Origin: DATDCY01 sp031406795 [NCBI: Candidatus Rokuibacteriota bacterium]
Lineage (GTDB): Bacteria; JAUVQV01
Direction: 5' to 3'
Assembly (NCBI GenBank): GCA_031406795.1
Contig: JANOHV010000053.1
Location: 1-54,866, forward strand
Length of the DNA: 54,866 nt
Below the pieces are notes generated by a model. It saw only the letters and a program-made list of their open reading frames with translations. It was not told the DNA's origin and did not search any database. The position numbers and the translations under genes are program-made. This document shows, one piece after another, positions 41,066 to 49,813 of this stretch (positions are counted from its first letter, which is position 1; each line of letters opens with the position of its first letter).

Positions 41066-43378
41066 ACGGAGACGCTCGCGCAGCAGGAAGGCCTGGCCGA
41101 GGCTGATGCCGCCGTCGTTGGCGGGGACACGGGAGTTGGCGTGCACGCGCAGCCCCAACGTCTGGACGCCGCGTGTGATCGCCCCGAGCAGCAGACGGTT
41201 CTGGAACACGCCGCCGCTGAGCGCCACGTCACACAGGCCGGTCGCGCGGTGCAGGCGATCGACCTGCTCGACGACGGCGGCGGCGACCGTCGCGTGGAAT
41301 CGCCCGGCGATGAGCCGGACGTCGGTGCCACGCTCCAGGTCATCGAGGAGCGCGAGAAACGCCGGCGAGAAGTCGATTCGCGGCAGGCCGTCATCAGTCA
41401 ACGTGAATTCGTACGGCTCCCCGATCTGTCCGCCCGCCGCGGCCTCGAACCGCATCGCCGCCTCGCCCTCGAAGCTGTTGTGGTCGCAGAGGCCGGCGAG
41501 GGCGGCAGCGGCCTCGAACAGCCGGCCCGCGCCGGAGCTGAGCGGCGAGAGGGACCTGTTGGAGAGGACCCGGAGCACATTCTCGGCGTCGGACTCGCCG
41601 ACCCGGGCGCGAAGCATCCGCACCGCGGCCCGATCGGGGATGACCCCCCCCCCAGCCGCCGCGAGATAGCTCAGCGCCATGCGCCAGGGGTGCCGGATCG
41701 CCCCCTCGCCCCCGGGCAGCGGGACGGGCTTGAACGAGGCGGCGCGCTCGAAGGAGCGCCCGTCCGCGATCAGGAACTCTCCGCCCCAGACCGTGCCGTC
41801 GGGCCCGTAGCCGGAACCATCGAGGGCGACGCCGATGACGGGGCCGGCGAGCCCCGTTTCCGCGAGCACCGAGGCGACGTGGGCCCAGTGGTGTTGCACA
41901 CCCCAGAGCTCGACGCCCGGCTGCTCGAGCGCCCAGCGGGTCGAGAAGTAGCCCGGATGCAGGTCGTGCGCGATCGCGACGAGGGAGACGCGGTAGACGG
42001 ACTTCAGGTTCTCCAGCGTCTCCAGAAAGAATTGAAGCGTCTCGTGGTTTTCCAGGTCGCCGATGTGCTGGCTGACGACGGCCGCGCCCGGGGTGGTCAG
42101 CGTGAAGGTGTTCTTGACCTCGGCGCCGCACCCGAGCACGGGCGGACCGGACCCGGGCAGCGGGATCGCCGCGGGAACGTAGCCGCGCGCCCGGCGGATG
42201 AACTGCGTCCGCCCGTCGCGGCGGCGCACGACGGAGTCGTCAACGCGCATGAAGATCCCGCGGTCGTGGTCGAGAAAACCTTCGGCGAACGGAGCCAGCA
42301 CGCGGTGGGCCGCCTCGGCGTCCTTGACGATCGGCTCGTCGGCGACGTTGCCGCTGGTCATCACCAGCGCTGAGAAGTTCGAGCCGCCCCGGGAGCGGCG
42401 GCGGCCAGAGGCTCGGAGTCTGTCCCGGTCGGCAGGCTGCGCCGGGAGGCGCGTGTGGAAGAGCAGCCAGTGCAGCGGCGTGTTCGGGAGCATGAACCCG
42501 AGCTCGGCTGCGGCGGGCGCAACCGCATCGGGGATGCCGATCCCGAACCTGCGCGTGAGAAGGACAATCGGCCGTTCGGGCGACACGAGCAGCGCCTCCT
42601 CCTCCGCGGAGAGCTCGGCGAAGGTGCGCACGGCGTCGAGGTCCGGCGCCATCAGCGCGAACGCCTTGTTGCTGCGGCGCTTGCGCTCGCGCAGCTTCTC
42701 CACCGCAGCCGCGTCGAGGGCATCGCAGGCCAGCTGGTAGCCGCCCAGGCCCTTGAGGGCGAGGATGCCCCCGCCGCGCAACAACTCGACCGCAACGCGG
42801 ACGGCATCGGCGCCCCGAAGGGTCCCGGCGTTTCCGCCGTCGCTGAACGTGACCGCAGGCCCGCAGTCCGCGCAGGCGTTCGGCTGCGCGTGGAAGCGCC
42901 GGTCGCGCGGGTCGTGGTACTCGCGCGCGCACGCCGGGCAGAGCGCGAACGGCGCCATCGTCGTGTTCGGGCGGTCGTACGGCACCCCCCGGGTGATCGA
43001 GTAGCGCGGCCCGCAATTGGTGCAGTTCGTGAAAGGGTAGCCGAAGCGCCGGTCCGCCGGGTCGGCCAACTCGCGCAGGCAATCGCCGCAGGTGGCGATG
43101 TCGGGCGAGAGCTCGGTCGACGCGCCCGCCTCGCGGCTCGGCAGGATCACGAAGCCGGCGGCGCCTTGCTCGGGGACCTCACGTTTTTCGATGCTGGTGA
43201 TCCGGGCGAGGGGAGGGGGAGCCGCCCGCAGCGCCTCTTCGAACTCCCCCGCGCGATCCCCTTCGACTTCGATCTCGACGCCGGCCGACGAGTTGCGCAC
43301 GAAGCCGGTGACGCCCAGTTCGCGGGCCAGTCGCCAGACGGTCGGCCGGAACCCGACGCCCTGCACGACCCCGGTCAC
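41063..43378 (-). CDS. hypF: carbamoyltransferase HypF
   Basis: 771 aa. HypF uses carbamoyl phosphate and ATP to carbamoylate the HypE Cys. Domains in order: acylphosphatase (VTGVVQGVGFRPTVWRLA, about 1-85), two zinc-finger motifs (CGDCLRELADP...CTNCGPRYSI; CPACAREYHDP...CADCGPAV), YrdC-like (about 190-370) and Kae1-like C-terminal domain (VQHHWAHVASVL, ALDGSGYGPDGTVWGGEF). The GTG at 43378 comes 1 nt after the hypB stop. An Arg-rich insert (around 325-345) before LVMTSGNVADEP is unusual. Confidence 0.95.
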   Translation of the reverse strand: MTGVVQGVGFRPTVWRLARELGVTGFVRNSSAGVEIEVEGDRAGEFEEALRAAPPPLARITSIEKREVPEQGAAGFVILPSREAGASTELSPDIATCGDCLRELADPADRRFGYPFTNCTNCGPRYSITRGVPYDRPNTTMAPFALCPACAREYHDPRDRRFHAQPNACADCGPAVTFSDGGNAGTLRGADAVRVAVELLRGGGILALKGLGGYQLACDALDAAAVEKLRERKRRSNKAFALMAPDLDAVRTFAELSAEEEALLVSPERPIVLLTRRFGIGIPDAVAPAAAELGFMLPNTPLHWLLFHTRLPAQPADRDRLRASGRRRSRGGSNFSALVMTSGNVADEPIVKDAEAAHRVLAPFAEGFLDHDRGIFMRVDDSVVRRRDGRTQFIRRARGYVPAAIPLPGSGPPVLGCGAEVKNTFTLTTPGAAVVSQHIGDLENHETLQFFLETLENLKSVYRVSLVAIAHDLHPGYFSTRWALEQPGVELWGVQHHWAHVASVLAETGLAGPVIGVALDGSGYGPDGTVWGGEFLIADGRSFERAASFKPVPLPGGEGAIRHPWRMALSYLAAAGGGVIPDRAAVRMLRARVGESDAENVLRVLSNRSLSPLSSGAGRLFEAAAALAGLCDHNSFEGEAAMRFEAAAGGQIGEPYEFTLTDDGLPRIDFSPAFLALLDDLERGTDVRLIAGRFHATVAAAVVEQVDRLHRATGLCDVALSGGVFQNRLLLGAITRGVQTLGLRVHANSRVPANDGGISLGQAFLLRERLR

Positions 43379-43379
43379 C

Positions 43380-44039
43380 TCAATGCGCCAACGAATGTTG
43401 CAGTTTCCCTTCCAACCACGCGTACCAGGTCTCCAGCCCCTGTCCGCTGCGCGCCGACACCTCGAACACCCGCAGTGCAGGATTCAGGCCGAGCGCATCG
43501 GCGCTGATCTTCTCGAGGCTCACCTCAAGGTGCGCCGCCAGATCGACCTTGTTCACGAGCAGCGCCTCGCATTCGCGGAACATCCGCGGGTACTTCAGCG
43601 GCTTGTCGTCGCCCTCCGTGATCGAAAGCAGCATCACCTTGGCGTCCTCGCCGAGGTCGAACTCCGCCGGGCAGACGAGATTGCCGACGTTTTCGATGAC
43701 CAGCAGGTCGATCGCCTCCAGCGGCAACTCCGGCAGCACCGACTGCACCATGTTCGCGTCGAGGTGGCACCCGCCCGCGGTGTTGATCTGGATGACCGGC
43801 ACGCCGAGCGCCGCGATCACCTCGGCGTCGTGCGTCCCTTGAATGTCCCCCTCGATGACGCCGAAGCGGATCTTCGCGCCCAGGTCGCGGATCGTGCGCG
43901 CCAGCAGCGTCGTCTTGCCGGCGCCGGGCGAGGACATCAGGTTGATGGTGGTGATCCCGCGTTCGCGCAGCATCCGCCGGTTCTCCTCGGCGATGCGGGT
44001 GTTGGCCTTGAGGATGTTCGTGACGACCTTGACCTTCAT
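43380..44039 (-). CDS. hypB: hydrogenase nickel incorporation GTPase HypB
   Basis: 219 aa G3E-family GTPase delivering nickel to the hydrogenase large subunit. P-loop SSPGAGKTT (about 37-45), EGDIQGTHDAE, the metal site GGCHLD, IENVGNLVCPAEFDLGE and NKVDLA (G4). It lacks an N-terminal His-rich nickel store. ATG at 44039 with GGAGGAAT upstream. Precedes hypF, with a 138-bp gap from hypA. Confidence 0.97.
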   Translation of the reverse strand: MKVKVVTNILKANTRIAEENRRMLRERGITTINLMSSPGAGKTTLLARTIRDLGAKIRFGVIEGDIQGTHDAEVIAALGVPVIQINTAGGCHLDANMVQSVLPELPLEAIDLLVIENVGNLVCPAEFDLGEDAKVMLLSITEGDDKPLKYPRMFRECEALLVNKVDLAAHLEVSLEKISADALGLNPALRVFEVSARSGQGLETWYAWLEGKLQHSLAH

Positions 44040-44104
44040 GGTATTCCTCCGAAACATTTGCTCTATCCGCGAGAAGGTTTTGCCTTCCGCGATAGACGGC
44101 CCTG

Positions 44105-44119
44105 TTGTCTAGTTGACAA
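44105..44119. promoter_or_regulatory. palindrome upstream of hypB
   Basis: TTGTC-TAGTT-GACAA (44105-44119) is an operator-like inverted repeat about 65 bp upstream of hypB, in a local AT-rich stretch that may hold a separate hypB promoter. Confidence 0.3.
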
Positions 44120-44159
44120 TAATTCCTCGGTGTCATCAGGCAGAAGCCTCCATAGTCTT

Positions 44160-44176
44160 GCGGGCAAAAAGCCCGC
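44160..44176 (-). other. hairpin after hypA
   Basis: GCGGGC-AAAAA-GCCCGC, read on the minus strand directly after the hypA stop with a TTTTT loop. Flanking CATAG/CTATG arms extend the pairing. It could attenuate readthrough into hypB; no T tract follows the stem. Confidence 0.45.
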
Positions 44177-44177
44177 G

Positions 44178-44525
44178 CTATGGCTCCCCCTCCAGATCCA
44201 GCACGTGGAGTTCGTCCCCGGCGGTGACCCGGAAGGACGTCCCGCCGCAGAGCGGGCAGGCGAGAACGTACGGCTCCGGGGTGGTGAAATCCCGATCGCA
44301 GACGGCACAGTGGCCGCCGACGGGGACCTCGTCGATTTCGAGCACCGCCGCTGCGGCGGGAGTGTCGACCTTGGAGCAGTCGAATGCGAAGCGCAGCGAG
44401 TCGGGCTGCACGCCGCTGGCGCGGCCGACGCGCAGGCGCACCACGGTGACGCTGGCGAGGCCCGATTCGGCGGCGGCGGTGCGCACGATGTCGAGAACGG
44501 AAAGTGCGATCGAAAGCTCGTGCAC
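44178..44525 (-). CDS. hypA: hydrogenase nickel chaperone HypA
   Basis: 115 aa. It starts (V/M)HELSIALSVLDIV with the nickel-binding His2 next to the start codon (GTG 44525). The C-terminal zinc site has two CxxC: HCAVCDRDF and ACPLCGG. It partners HypB in nickel delivery. Located 23 nt after the hypC stop. Confidence 0.95.
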   Translation of the reverse strand: MHELSIALSVLDIVRTAAAESGLASVTVVRLRVGRASGVQPDSLRFAFDCSKVDTPAAAAVLEIDEVPVGGHCAVCDRDFTTPEPYVLACPLCGGTSFRVTAGDELHVLDLEGEP

Positions 44526-44548
44526 GAGGAATCGGGGTAGGCGGCGCT

Positions 44549-44872
44549 CTAGCCGGTCGGCTTCGCGGGGTCGTCGCCCCAGGCGATGTCGCCCTTCGCG
44601 AACAGTTCGCGGAATTCCTCGGGGACTTCGTCGGCGCTCTCGCCGGAAGCTTCGGCGGCGGCGACGAGGCTGCGGAAGAACTTCAACGACTCCTCCGCGG
44701 TGTCGCGGTCGACCACCTGCATCGCGAAGCCGGCGTGCACGAGCACGAAGTCGCCGGGGGCGACCTCCTCCGGCATCAGCATCAGATTGGCCTCGCGGCG
44801 CGCGCCGCAGACGTCGACGACGGCGGTGAAACCGTCGGTGGAGACGATCCGCGAGGGGATGGCGAGGCACAT
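44549..44872 (-). CDS. hypC: hydrogenase assembly chaperone HypC, C-terminally extended
   Basis: 107 aa. The essential N-terminal MCLAIPSRIV supplies the Cys2 that carries the iron complex with HypD and escorts it to the large subunit. HypC/HybG proteins are normally about 75-95 aa; here about 20 extra acidic residues follow (DEVPEEFRELFAKGDIAWGD). TATAAT lies 6 nt before the ATG, so the transcript should be leaderless. Confidence 0.95.
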   Translation of the reverse strand: MCLAIPSRIVSTDGFTAVVDVCGARREANLMLMPEEVAPGDFVLVHAGFAMQVVDRDTAEESLKFFRSLVAAAEASGESADEVPEEFRELFAKGDIAWGDDPAKPTG

Positions 44873-44878
44873 GATGGA

Positions 44879-44907
44879 ATTATAAACGATGAAGACGCGG
44901 ATGCCTA
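44879..44907 (-). promoter_or_regulatory. promoter of the hypCABF operon, leaderless
   Basis: Minus strand TAGGCA (44907-44902), a 17-bp spacer and perfect TATAAT (44884-44879), 6 nt before the hypC ATG. Confidence 0.6.
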
Positions 44908-45077
44908 GGTTTCGAACCGCCAGCAGGTTTCGAACCGCCAACCAGTCGTCGTGCGCGAGTCGGCGGGTACTTCCCTTCGGTCGTGCGTCTACGCCGCCGG
45001 CCCGGGCTTCTCGGCGGCTCCGCGCATCTTCCCTCAGTGAAGTGCCCGCCGCCTCGCGGATGTCCATGATGATCAAG
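44908..45077. other. non-coding stretch upstream of hypC
   Basis: No supported gene. GTTTCGAACCGCCA is directly repeated around 44909-44942 and a solo MITE end (CCCTCAGTGAAG, 45031-45042) is present, indicating earlier repeat insertions. Confidence 0.4.
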
Positions 45078-45085
45078 GGAGCAAT

Positions 45086-45260
45086 GCAATCCTTCAGTGA
45101 AGCGCGGAAACGCTTTCCGTTCGTGGTGAGCCGTGAGCTTGACGAACGGTCGAACCATGAACGGAACTTTGCCCTATCCACAAGCGCCCTTCGACCGTTC
45201 GACAAGCTCACGGCTCAGGGCGAACGGTACCAATTGTGCTACCCCTCACTGAAGGATTAC
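45086..45260. mobile_element. IS66-type MITE, copy C
   Basis: 175 bp, ends GCAATCCTTCAGTGA and TCACTGAAGGATTAC, with an 8-bp target duplication GGAGCAAT (45078-45085 and 45261-45268). It has an extra 15-bp internal palindrome duplication (GTTCGACAAGCTCACGG) compared with copy B. It lies between the protease gene and hypC. Confidence 0.9.
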
Positions 45261-45270
45261 GGAGCAATCG

Positions 45271-45789
45271 TTACGGACCGGGATTCCATTCGAGCTGGCG
45301 AGGAGCCGGATCCGGGCGCTGCTCGACGCGGTGGCCGAGACGGCGCAGTTCGTCGGCGATCGAATCGACGAGCTTGCCGAGGCTCGCCTCGGCGGTCGCC
45401 GTCAGCGCCAGGCCCATGGTCATCGTCTCCGGTTCCATGCCGAAAAGCACCATCTCGCCGGGGAGCGTGTCCGAAATCAAGGCCGTGGCGAGCACGTCGG
45501 AGAGGCCGATCTGGTGCGGGCTGATGCGGATGTGGAACATCCGGGGCACATCCTCCCCCTCGACGCGGAATACGGTGCCGGGGGGGTGACCGGCGGCCAC
45601 GGCGTCGACGATGAGGATGCGATCCTTGCCGTCGAGATACCTCAGCAACTCGATGCCGGCGGTCCCGCCGTCGAGGAATTCGACATCGTCGTCGAAGGTG
45701 AAACGCCGCTGCAGCTCCCCGAGGGCGTGAATACCGACCCCCTCGTCCTGAAGCAGGACATTTCCTATTCCCAACACGAGCGTCTTCAT
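45271..45789 (-). CDS. hybD: [NiFe] hydrogenase maturation endopeptidase, HybD type
   Basis: 172 aa protease that removes the C-terminal tail of the large subunit after nickel insertion. MKTLVLGIGNVLLQDEGVGI carries the nickel-sensing Glu/Asp, LDGGTAGIELL the second ligand and a later SPHQIGLSD the His. ATG at 45789 with GGAGG upstream. Separated from the large-subunit gene by a strong terminator, so it may have its own promoter. Confidence 0.94.
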   Translation of the reverse strand: MKTLVLGIGNVLLQDEGVGIHALGELQRRFTFDDDVEFLDGGTAGIELLRYLDGKDRILIVDAVAAGHPPGTVFRVEGEDVPRMFHIRISPHQIGLSDVLATALISDTLPGEMVLFGMEPETMTMGLALTATAEASLGKLVDSIADELRRLGHRVEQRPDPAPRQLEWNPGP

Positions 45790-45813
45790 GAAACCTCCGT
45801 TGTTACCCAAATC

Positions 45814-45836
45814 GGGCGGGGATCAACCCCGCCCCT
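45814..45836. repeat. dispersed GGGCGGGGATCAACCCCGCCC palindrome
   Basis: Single copy between the protease gene and the hydrogenase terminator. Confidence 0.7.
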
Positions 45837-45871
45837 GCGAACGACGATGCAATCCACATGGTTTGTCATGA

Positions 45872-45909
45872 GAAAGAAAAAGCCCGGGAGGACGATTGTC
45901 CCCCCGGGC
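45872..45909 (-). terminator. rho-independent terminator of the hydrogenase operon
   Basis: On the minus strand GCCCGGGGGGAC pairs with GTCCTCCCGGGC around AATC, followed by TTTTTCTTT, 14 nt after the large-subunit stop. Textbook intrinsic terminator. Confidence 0.93.
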
Positions 45910-45923
45910 TGTTCACGCCGCTG

Positions 45924-47642
45924 CTACAGGACCTTGACCTTGATCGTCTTGTCCTTGTCCTTGTCCGTCAGGTGGATCGCGCAGGCCAGGCAGGGGTCGA
46001 AGGAGTGGATTGTCCGGATGATCTCCAGGGGTTTTTCCGTGTCGGCCACCGAAATCCCGATCAGCGCCTCCTCGTACGGGCCGCGCACGTCCTGGGAGTT
46101 GCGCGGGCAGGCGTTCCAGGTCGAGGGCACGACCGCCTGGTAGTTCTTGATCTTGCCGTCCTGGATCACGATCCAGTGCGAGAGAATCCCGCGCGGCGCC
46201 TCGTGGAACCCGAAGCCGCGCTGCTCGCCCTTCGGGAACGTCGGCGGGTTGAACGTGGTGGTGTCGCCCTTGACGATGTTCGCCATCAGGGCCGCAAATT
46301 GTTCCTGCAGAGTGTCGTTCAAGACCGCGCAGCGGATCGAGCGCGCGGCCACGCGGCCGAGCGTCGAGTGCAGCGCGCCGAGACCGACTTGGGTCTTCGC
46401 GACGTCACTCGCCATCTGGAGCACCGCCGTCGCGTACTTCTTGGTGGGCTCGTGCCCGGCGGCGAACATGCACAGCACGTTCGCGAGCGGGCCGACCTGC
46501 GCGGGCTTGCCCTGAAAGGTCGGGGACTTGACCCAGCTGTACTTGCTCCCCTCGGTGACGGTCTCCTTCCAGTCGGTGTACTTCGGGTCGGTCGACTCGT
46601 CCCAGGGGTGTTTGCTCCAGTCGCCGTCGTACCAGGAGTGCTTGATGCTCTCCTGGACGTTCTCCTTGAAGAACTGGGACCCGAACTCCTTGATCGGCGC
46701 GTACTTGGAAATGTCCCCGCCGGGAATGTAGCCGCCGGGCAGCATGAACTGCGTCCCCTTGGTGTCCATCGGCATGTCGGGCGCGCAGAGGTAGTTCATG
46801 TGGCTCTTGCCGACGGTGGCGATGTCGCCGGCATAGAGCGCGCCGACGGCCGCCGTGTCGGGGACCAGCACCTGCTTGACGAAATCGTTGGCCTCGTCGA
46901 GCAGCGTCTTGACGTAGTAGAGGCGCTCCATGTTCAGGACGTCGGGGGCGTTCGGGTTGATCGGGTTGGTCACGCCGCCGACGGTGATCGTCTGCACGTG
47001 CGGAGTCTTGCTGCCGAGGATGCTGACCACCATATTGATCCGGCGCTGGTAGTGCAGCGCCTGCAGGTAGTGGTGCGCGGCCAGCAGGTTGACGTCCGGC
47101 GGCAGCTTCATCGCCGGGTGGCCCCAGTAGCCGTTGCCGTAGATGCCCAGCTGCCCCGAGCCGACAAAGGCCTTGAGCCGGTCCTGCGAGGCCTTGATCT
47201 CGGCGACGGTGTTGTGCGCCCACGGCGAGAGCTTCGCGCCGATCGCTGCGGCGCCCTTCGGGTCGCCCTTGGTGATCGCCGAGACCAGGTCGACGTAGTC
47301 CAGCGCGGTCAGGTGGTAGAAGTGCACGATGTGGTCGTGCACCGCGTGCGCGCCCATCATCAGGTTGCGGATGTACTGCGCATTGAGCGGGATCTCGAGC
47401 CCAAGGGCGTTTTCGACCGAACGCACTGAAGCCAGTGCGTGGACGGTCGTTCAGACGCCGCAGAAGCGCTGCGTGAACGCCCAGGCGTCGCGCGGGTCCC
47501 TCCCCTGCAGGATGGTCTCGACGCCGCGCCACATCTGGCCCGACGACCAGGCGTTGGTGACCTTTCCGCCCTCCACCTCGCACTCGATGCGCAGGTGGCC
47601 CTCAATCCGGGTGACCGGGTCGATGACGACTCTCTTGGCCAT
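45924..47642 (-). CDS. hybC: [NiFe] hydrogenase large subunit with predicted selenocysteine in the L1 motif
   Basis: 572 aa catalytic subunit of a Hyd-2-like (group 1) uptake hydrogenase. The frame opens with [20 protein letters not shown] and continues past an in-frame TGA at codon 64 (47453-47451) inside [14 protein letters not shown], where other enzymes have Cys. The downstream frame is fully hydrogenase-like to the L2 motif DPCLACAIH (about 549-557), with a 15-residue tail for HybD to cleave. A SECIS-like hairpin follows the TGA immediately. The expected Sec would be a bridging Ni-Fe ligand. Alternatives are a nonsense mutation or sequencing error. It ends the hybOABC operon at a strong terminator. 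Confidence 0.88.
47414..47453 (-). promoter_or_regulatory. bacterial SECIS-like element in hybC
   Basis: After TGA (47453-47451) the mRNA reads CGACCG (47449-47444), a 4-nt bulge, CGCACTG (47439-47433), loop GCTT, CAGTGCG (47428-47422), TT and CGGTCG (47419-47414). Both stems pair perfectly. The loop begins with G about 18 nt after the TGA, within the spacing used by SelB in bacterial SECIS elements. Confidence 0.78.
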
Positions 47643-47667
47643 AGTGTGTCTCTCCTTCTGCTCTCGG

Positions 47668-48804
47668 TTAGGTGTGCTCGGGTGCGGCGAGCACCGGCAG
47701 TTTCTTCACAAAGATCAGGTAGGCCATGATTTCGACCGCGACGATCGCGAGTGTGACCATGATCTCGGGGACCGAGGGGAAGTAGCGCCACCCCGGGGCC
47801 GGCTGGAAGCCGACGATGTACATGTTGAACTTCAGGACCGCGCAGCCGAGCAACAGCACGAAGGAGGCCCGGCAGAGGCTCTTCGCGCTCGTGCGCCTGG
47901 CCGCCGGCATCAGCATCGCCAGCGCGGCAACGAAGAGCAGGTTCTCGATCCAGAACATCAGGCCGGCCGTCCCGGCGAACGCGCTCCCGAGCGCGCCGCG
48001 CAGCAGCAGGTCGGCCCAGCGCACCACCAGGTAGACGATCAGCAGCCCGGGGATCACACCCGCGACCTTCGACAGAAGCGGGGTCTCGAACGGGCGCTTA
48101 AAGGCCACCGCCGAGAGGTAGGACTCGAAGATCACGATCCCGAAACCCATCAGGATCGCCGTGGTCACGTTGTAGAACGGCAGCAGGCCGGACTGCCAGA
48201 GCGGCGAGAGCTTGTCCCCGCTGATCACCATCAGCGTCCCGAGCGAGGACTGGTGCATCGTCGGCAGCAGCACGCCGATCGCGACGAGGATGAACATGAT
48301 CTTGTTGTACCCCTTTGCCGCCCCCGGCCCGCCCCTGGCCTCGATGAAGGTCGGGAAGAACTCGAGAAAGAGGATGCCGACGTACGCCGCGATGCACAGC
48401 GCGACTTCGAGCAGCACCGAGTTGAAGTTCATCAGCGAGGGTTTGAAGATGTTGAACATGTTCCAGTAGCGGCCGATGTCGACGAAGATCGACGCCGCGG
48501 CGAGGGCGTAGCCGAAGAGGCTCGTCATCACCGCGGAGCGCACGAGGGGGTGATACTCCCCCTTGTTGAAAATGTAGACCAGCAGCGCCATCGCGTACCC
48601 GCCGCAGCCGATGGCGGTGCCGACGAGCACGTCGTAGGTGATCCAGATGCCCCAGGGATAGCCGTCGCTCATGTTCGAGACCGCCCCGAGGCCGTACATG
48701 AAGCGCTGGGTGAGGAACCAGGCCCCGATGCCGGCGACGACCAGCGCGATGGCGAACACCCTCGTGAACAGAGGCCCGCCGACGGGCGTGTGTACGTGGC
48801 TCAT
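47668..48804 (-). CDS. hybB: hydrogenase-2 membrane subunit HybB (NrfD-like)
   Basis: 378 aa, ten predicted helices, NrfD/HybB family. It takes electrons from HybA and reduces quinone. [20 protein letters not shown] and [20 protein letters not shown] are typical. The ATG at 48804 overlaps the hybA stop (ATGA); the large subunit follows after 25 nt. Confidence 0.94.
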   Translation of the reverse strand: MSHVHTPVGGPLFTRVFAIALVVAGIGAWFLTQRFMYGLGAVSNMSDGYPWGIWITYDVLVGTAIGCGGYAMALLVYIFNKGEYHPLVRSAVMTSLFGYALAAASIFVDIGRYWNMFNIFKPSLMNFNSVLLEVALCIAAYVGILFLEFFPTFIEARGGPGAAKGYNKIMFILVAIGVLLPTMHQSSLGTLMVISGDKLSPLWQSGLLPFYNVTTAILMGFGIVIFESYLSAVAFKRPFETPLLSKVAGVIPGLLIVYLVVRWADLLLRGALGSAFAGTAGLMFWIENLLFVAALAMLMPAARRTSAKSLCRASFVLLLGCAVLKFNMYIVGFQPAPGWRYFPSVPEIMVTLAIVAVEIMAYLIFVKKLPVLAAPEHT

Positions 48805-49802
48805 GGCTTGTCCTCCCCCTCGTGGCCCCGGCCGCTCCTGTAGGCGGCAAAGAGCAGCCCCGCCAGGAGCACGCCCGGCGCGATCATCCCCTTGTAGAGG
48901 GTGTGCTGGATGGTTTCGGACTTCGCGGTGAACGATCTCTCGGGCAGCTTCGGCAGCCCGAGCTTGTCGGGGGACACCCCCGAGAGCATGAGGTACTGCG
49001 TGCCGCCGACTTCGTTCACCCCGTAAATATGCTTCTGGTACCGCGCGACCTTGCTGGACACGGTCTTGAACGAGTCGACGCGTTGCTGGGGGTAGTCGTA
49101 GAAGTCGCCCGGCGTCTGGGCGAGGCGCCGCTCGGCTTCCGCCCGCAGATCGGTCACCTTCCCGTAGATCGAGGCCCCGACGGGGCAGAACTCGCAGCAG
49201 GCCGCGTATTTCCCCTCTTTGAGACGATGGTTGCAGAGCTGGCACTTGCGGATCTGGGGGTAGGCCTGGTCCCACTCGAACTTCGGGATGTTGAAGGGAC
49301 AAGCGACCTGGCAGTACCGGCAGCCGATACAGGCGTCCTTGTCGTAGGTAACGATCCCCGTCTTCTTGTCCTTCGTCATCGCCGAGACCGGGCAGGCCGA
49401 GACGCACGCCGGCTCTGCGCAGTGCATGCAGTGCCGTTTCACGAACGTGTAGCCGTCGATCTCGGCGTTCTTCGTATTACCCGTCCCGTTGCGGTAGGTC
49501 AGGATGATGTTCAGGGTCCGGGAGGTGAGATCCGTCGCCATGTCCCAGTTCCTGAGTCCGGGGTTGTATTCGAAGGGGGGCCTGGTCATGCCCTCGGTCC
49601 AGAGGGCGCCCCCCGGCACGCTGTTCTCCCTCTTGCAGGCCACCATGCAGACCTTACACCCGATGCAGAGCGTGGCGTCGAACAGGATTCCGACGGCATC
49701 GGGCGACGGCCCCTTCGCTTCCGACGCGCGGGAGACGCCCGCGTCGGTGGCGAGGAGCAGCCCGCTCGCCGCGGTCAGCTTGAGAAATTCCCGCCTCTTC
49801 AT
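48801..49802 (-). CDS. hybA: hydrogenase-2 ferredoxin subunit HybA
   Basis: 333 aa Tat-exported electron-transfer protein. Signal KRREFLKLTAASGLLLATD, four cluster-binding groups (CIGCKVCMVAC, CMHCAEPACVSAC, CIGCRYCQVAC, CQLCNHRLKEGKYAACCEFC) and a C-terminal anchoring helix (about 305-325). It connects the small subunit to HybB. Located 11 nt after hybO. Confidence 0.95.
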   Translation of the reverse strand: MKRREFLKLTAASGLLLATDAGVSRASEAKGPSPDAVGILFDATLCIGCKVCMVACKRENSVPGGALWTEGMTRPPFEYNPGLRNWDMATDLTSRTLNIILTYRNGTGNTKNAEIDGYTFVKRHCMHCAEPACVSACPVSAMTKDKKTGIVTYDKDACIGCRYCQVACPFNIPKFEWDQAYPQIRKCQLCNHRLKEGKYAACCEFCPVGASIYGKVTDLRAEAERRLAQTPGDFYDYPQQRVDSFKTVSSKVARYQKHIYGVNEVGGTQYLMLSGVSPDKLGLPKLPERSFTAKSETIQHTLYKGMIAPGVLLAGLLFAAYRSGRGHEGEDKP

Positions 49803-49813
49803 CGCGCGTCTCC

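Noticed and set aside
47451-47453. Nonsense mutation splitting the hydrogenase large subunit into two genes
   Set aside because: Only one codon is affected, at a Cys position, both flanks are fully conserved, and a SECIS-like hairpin follows immediately; selenocysteine is the better reading.
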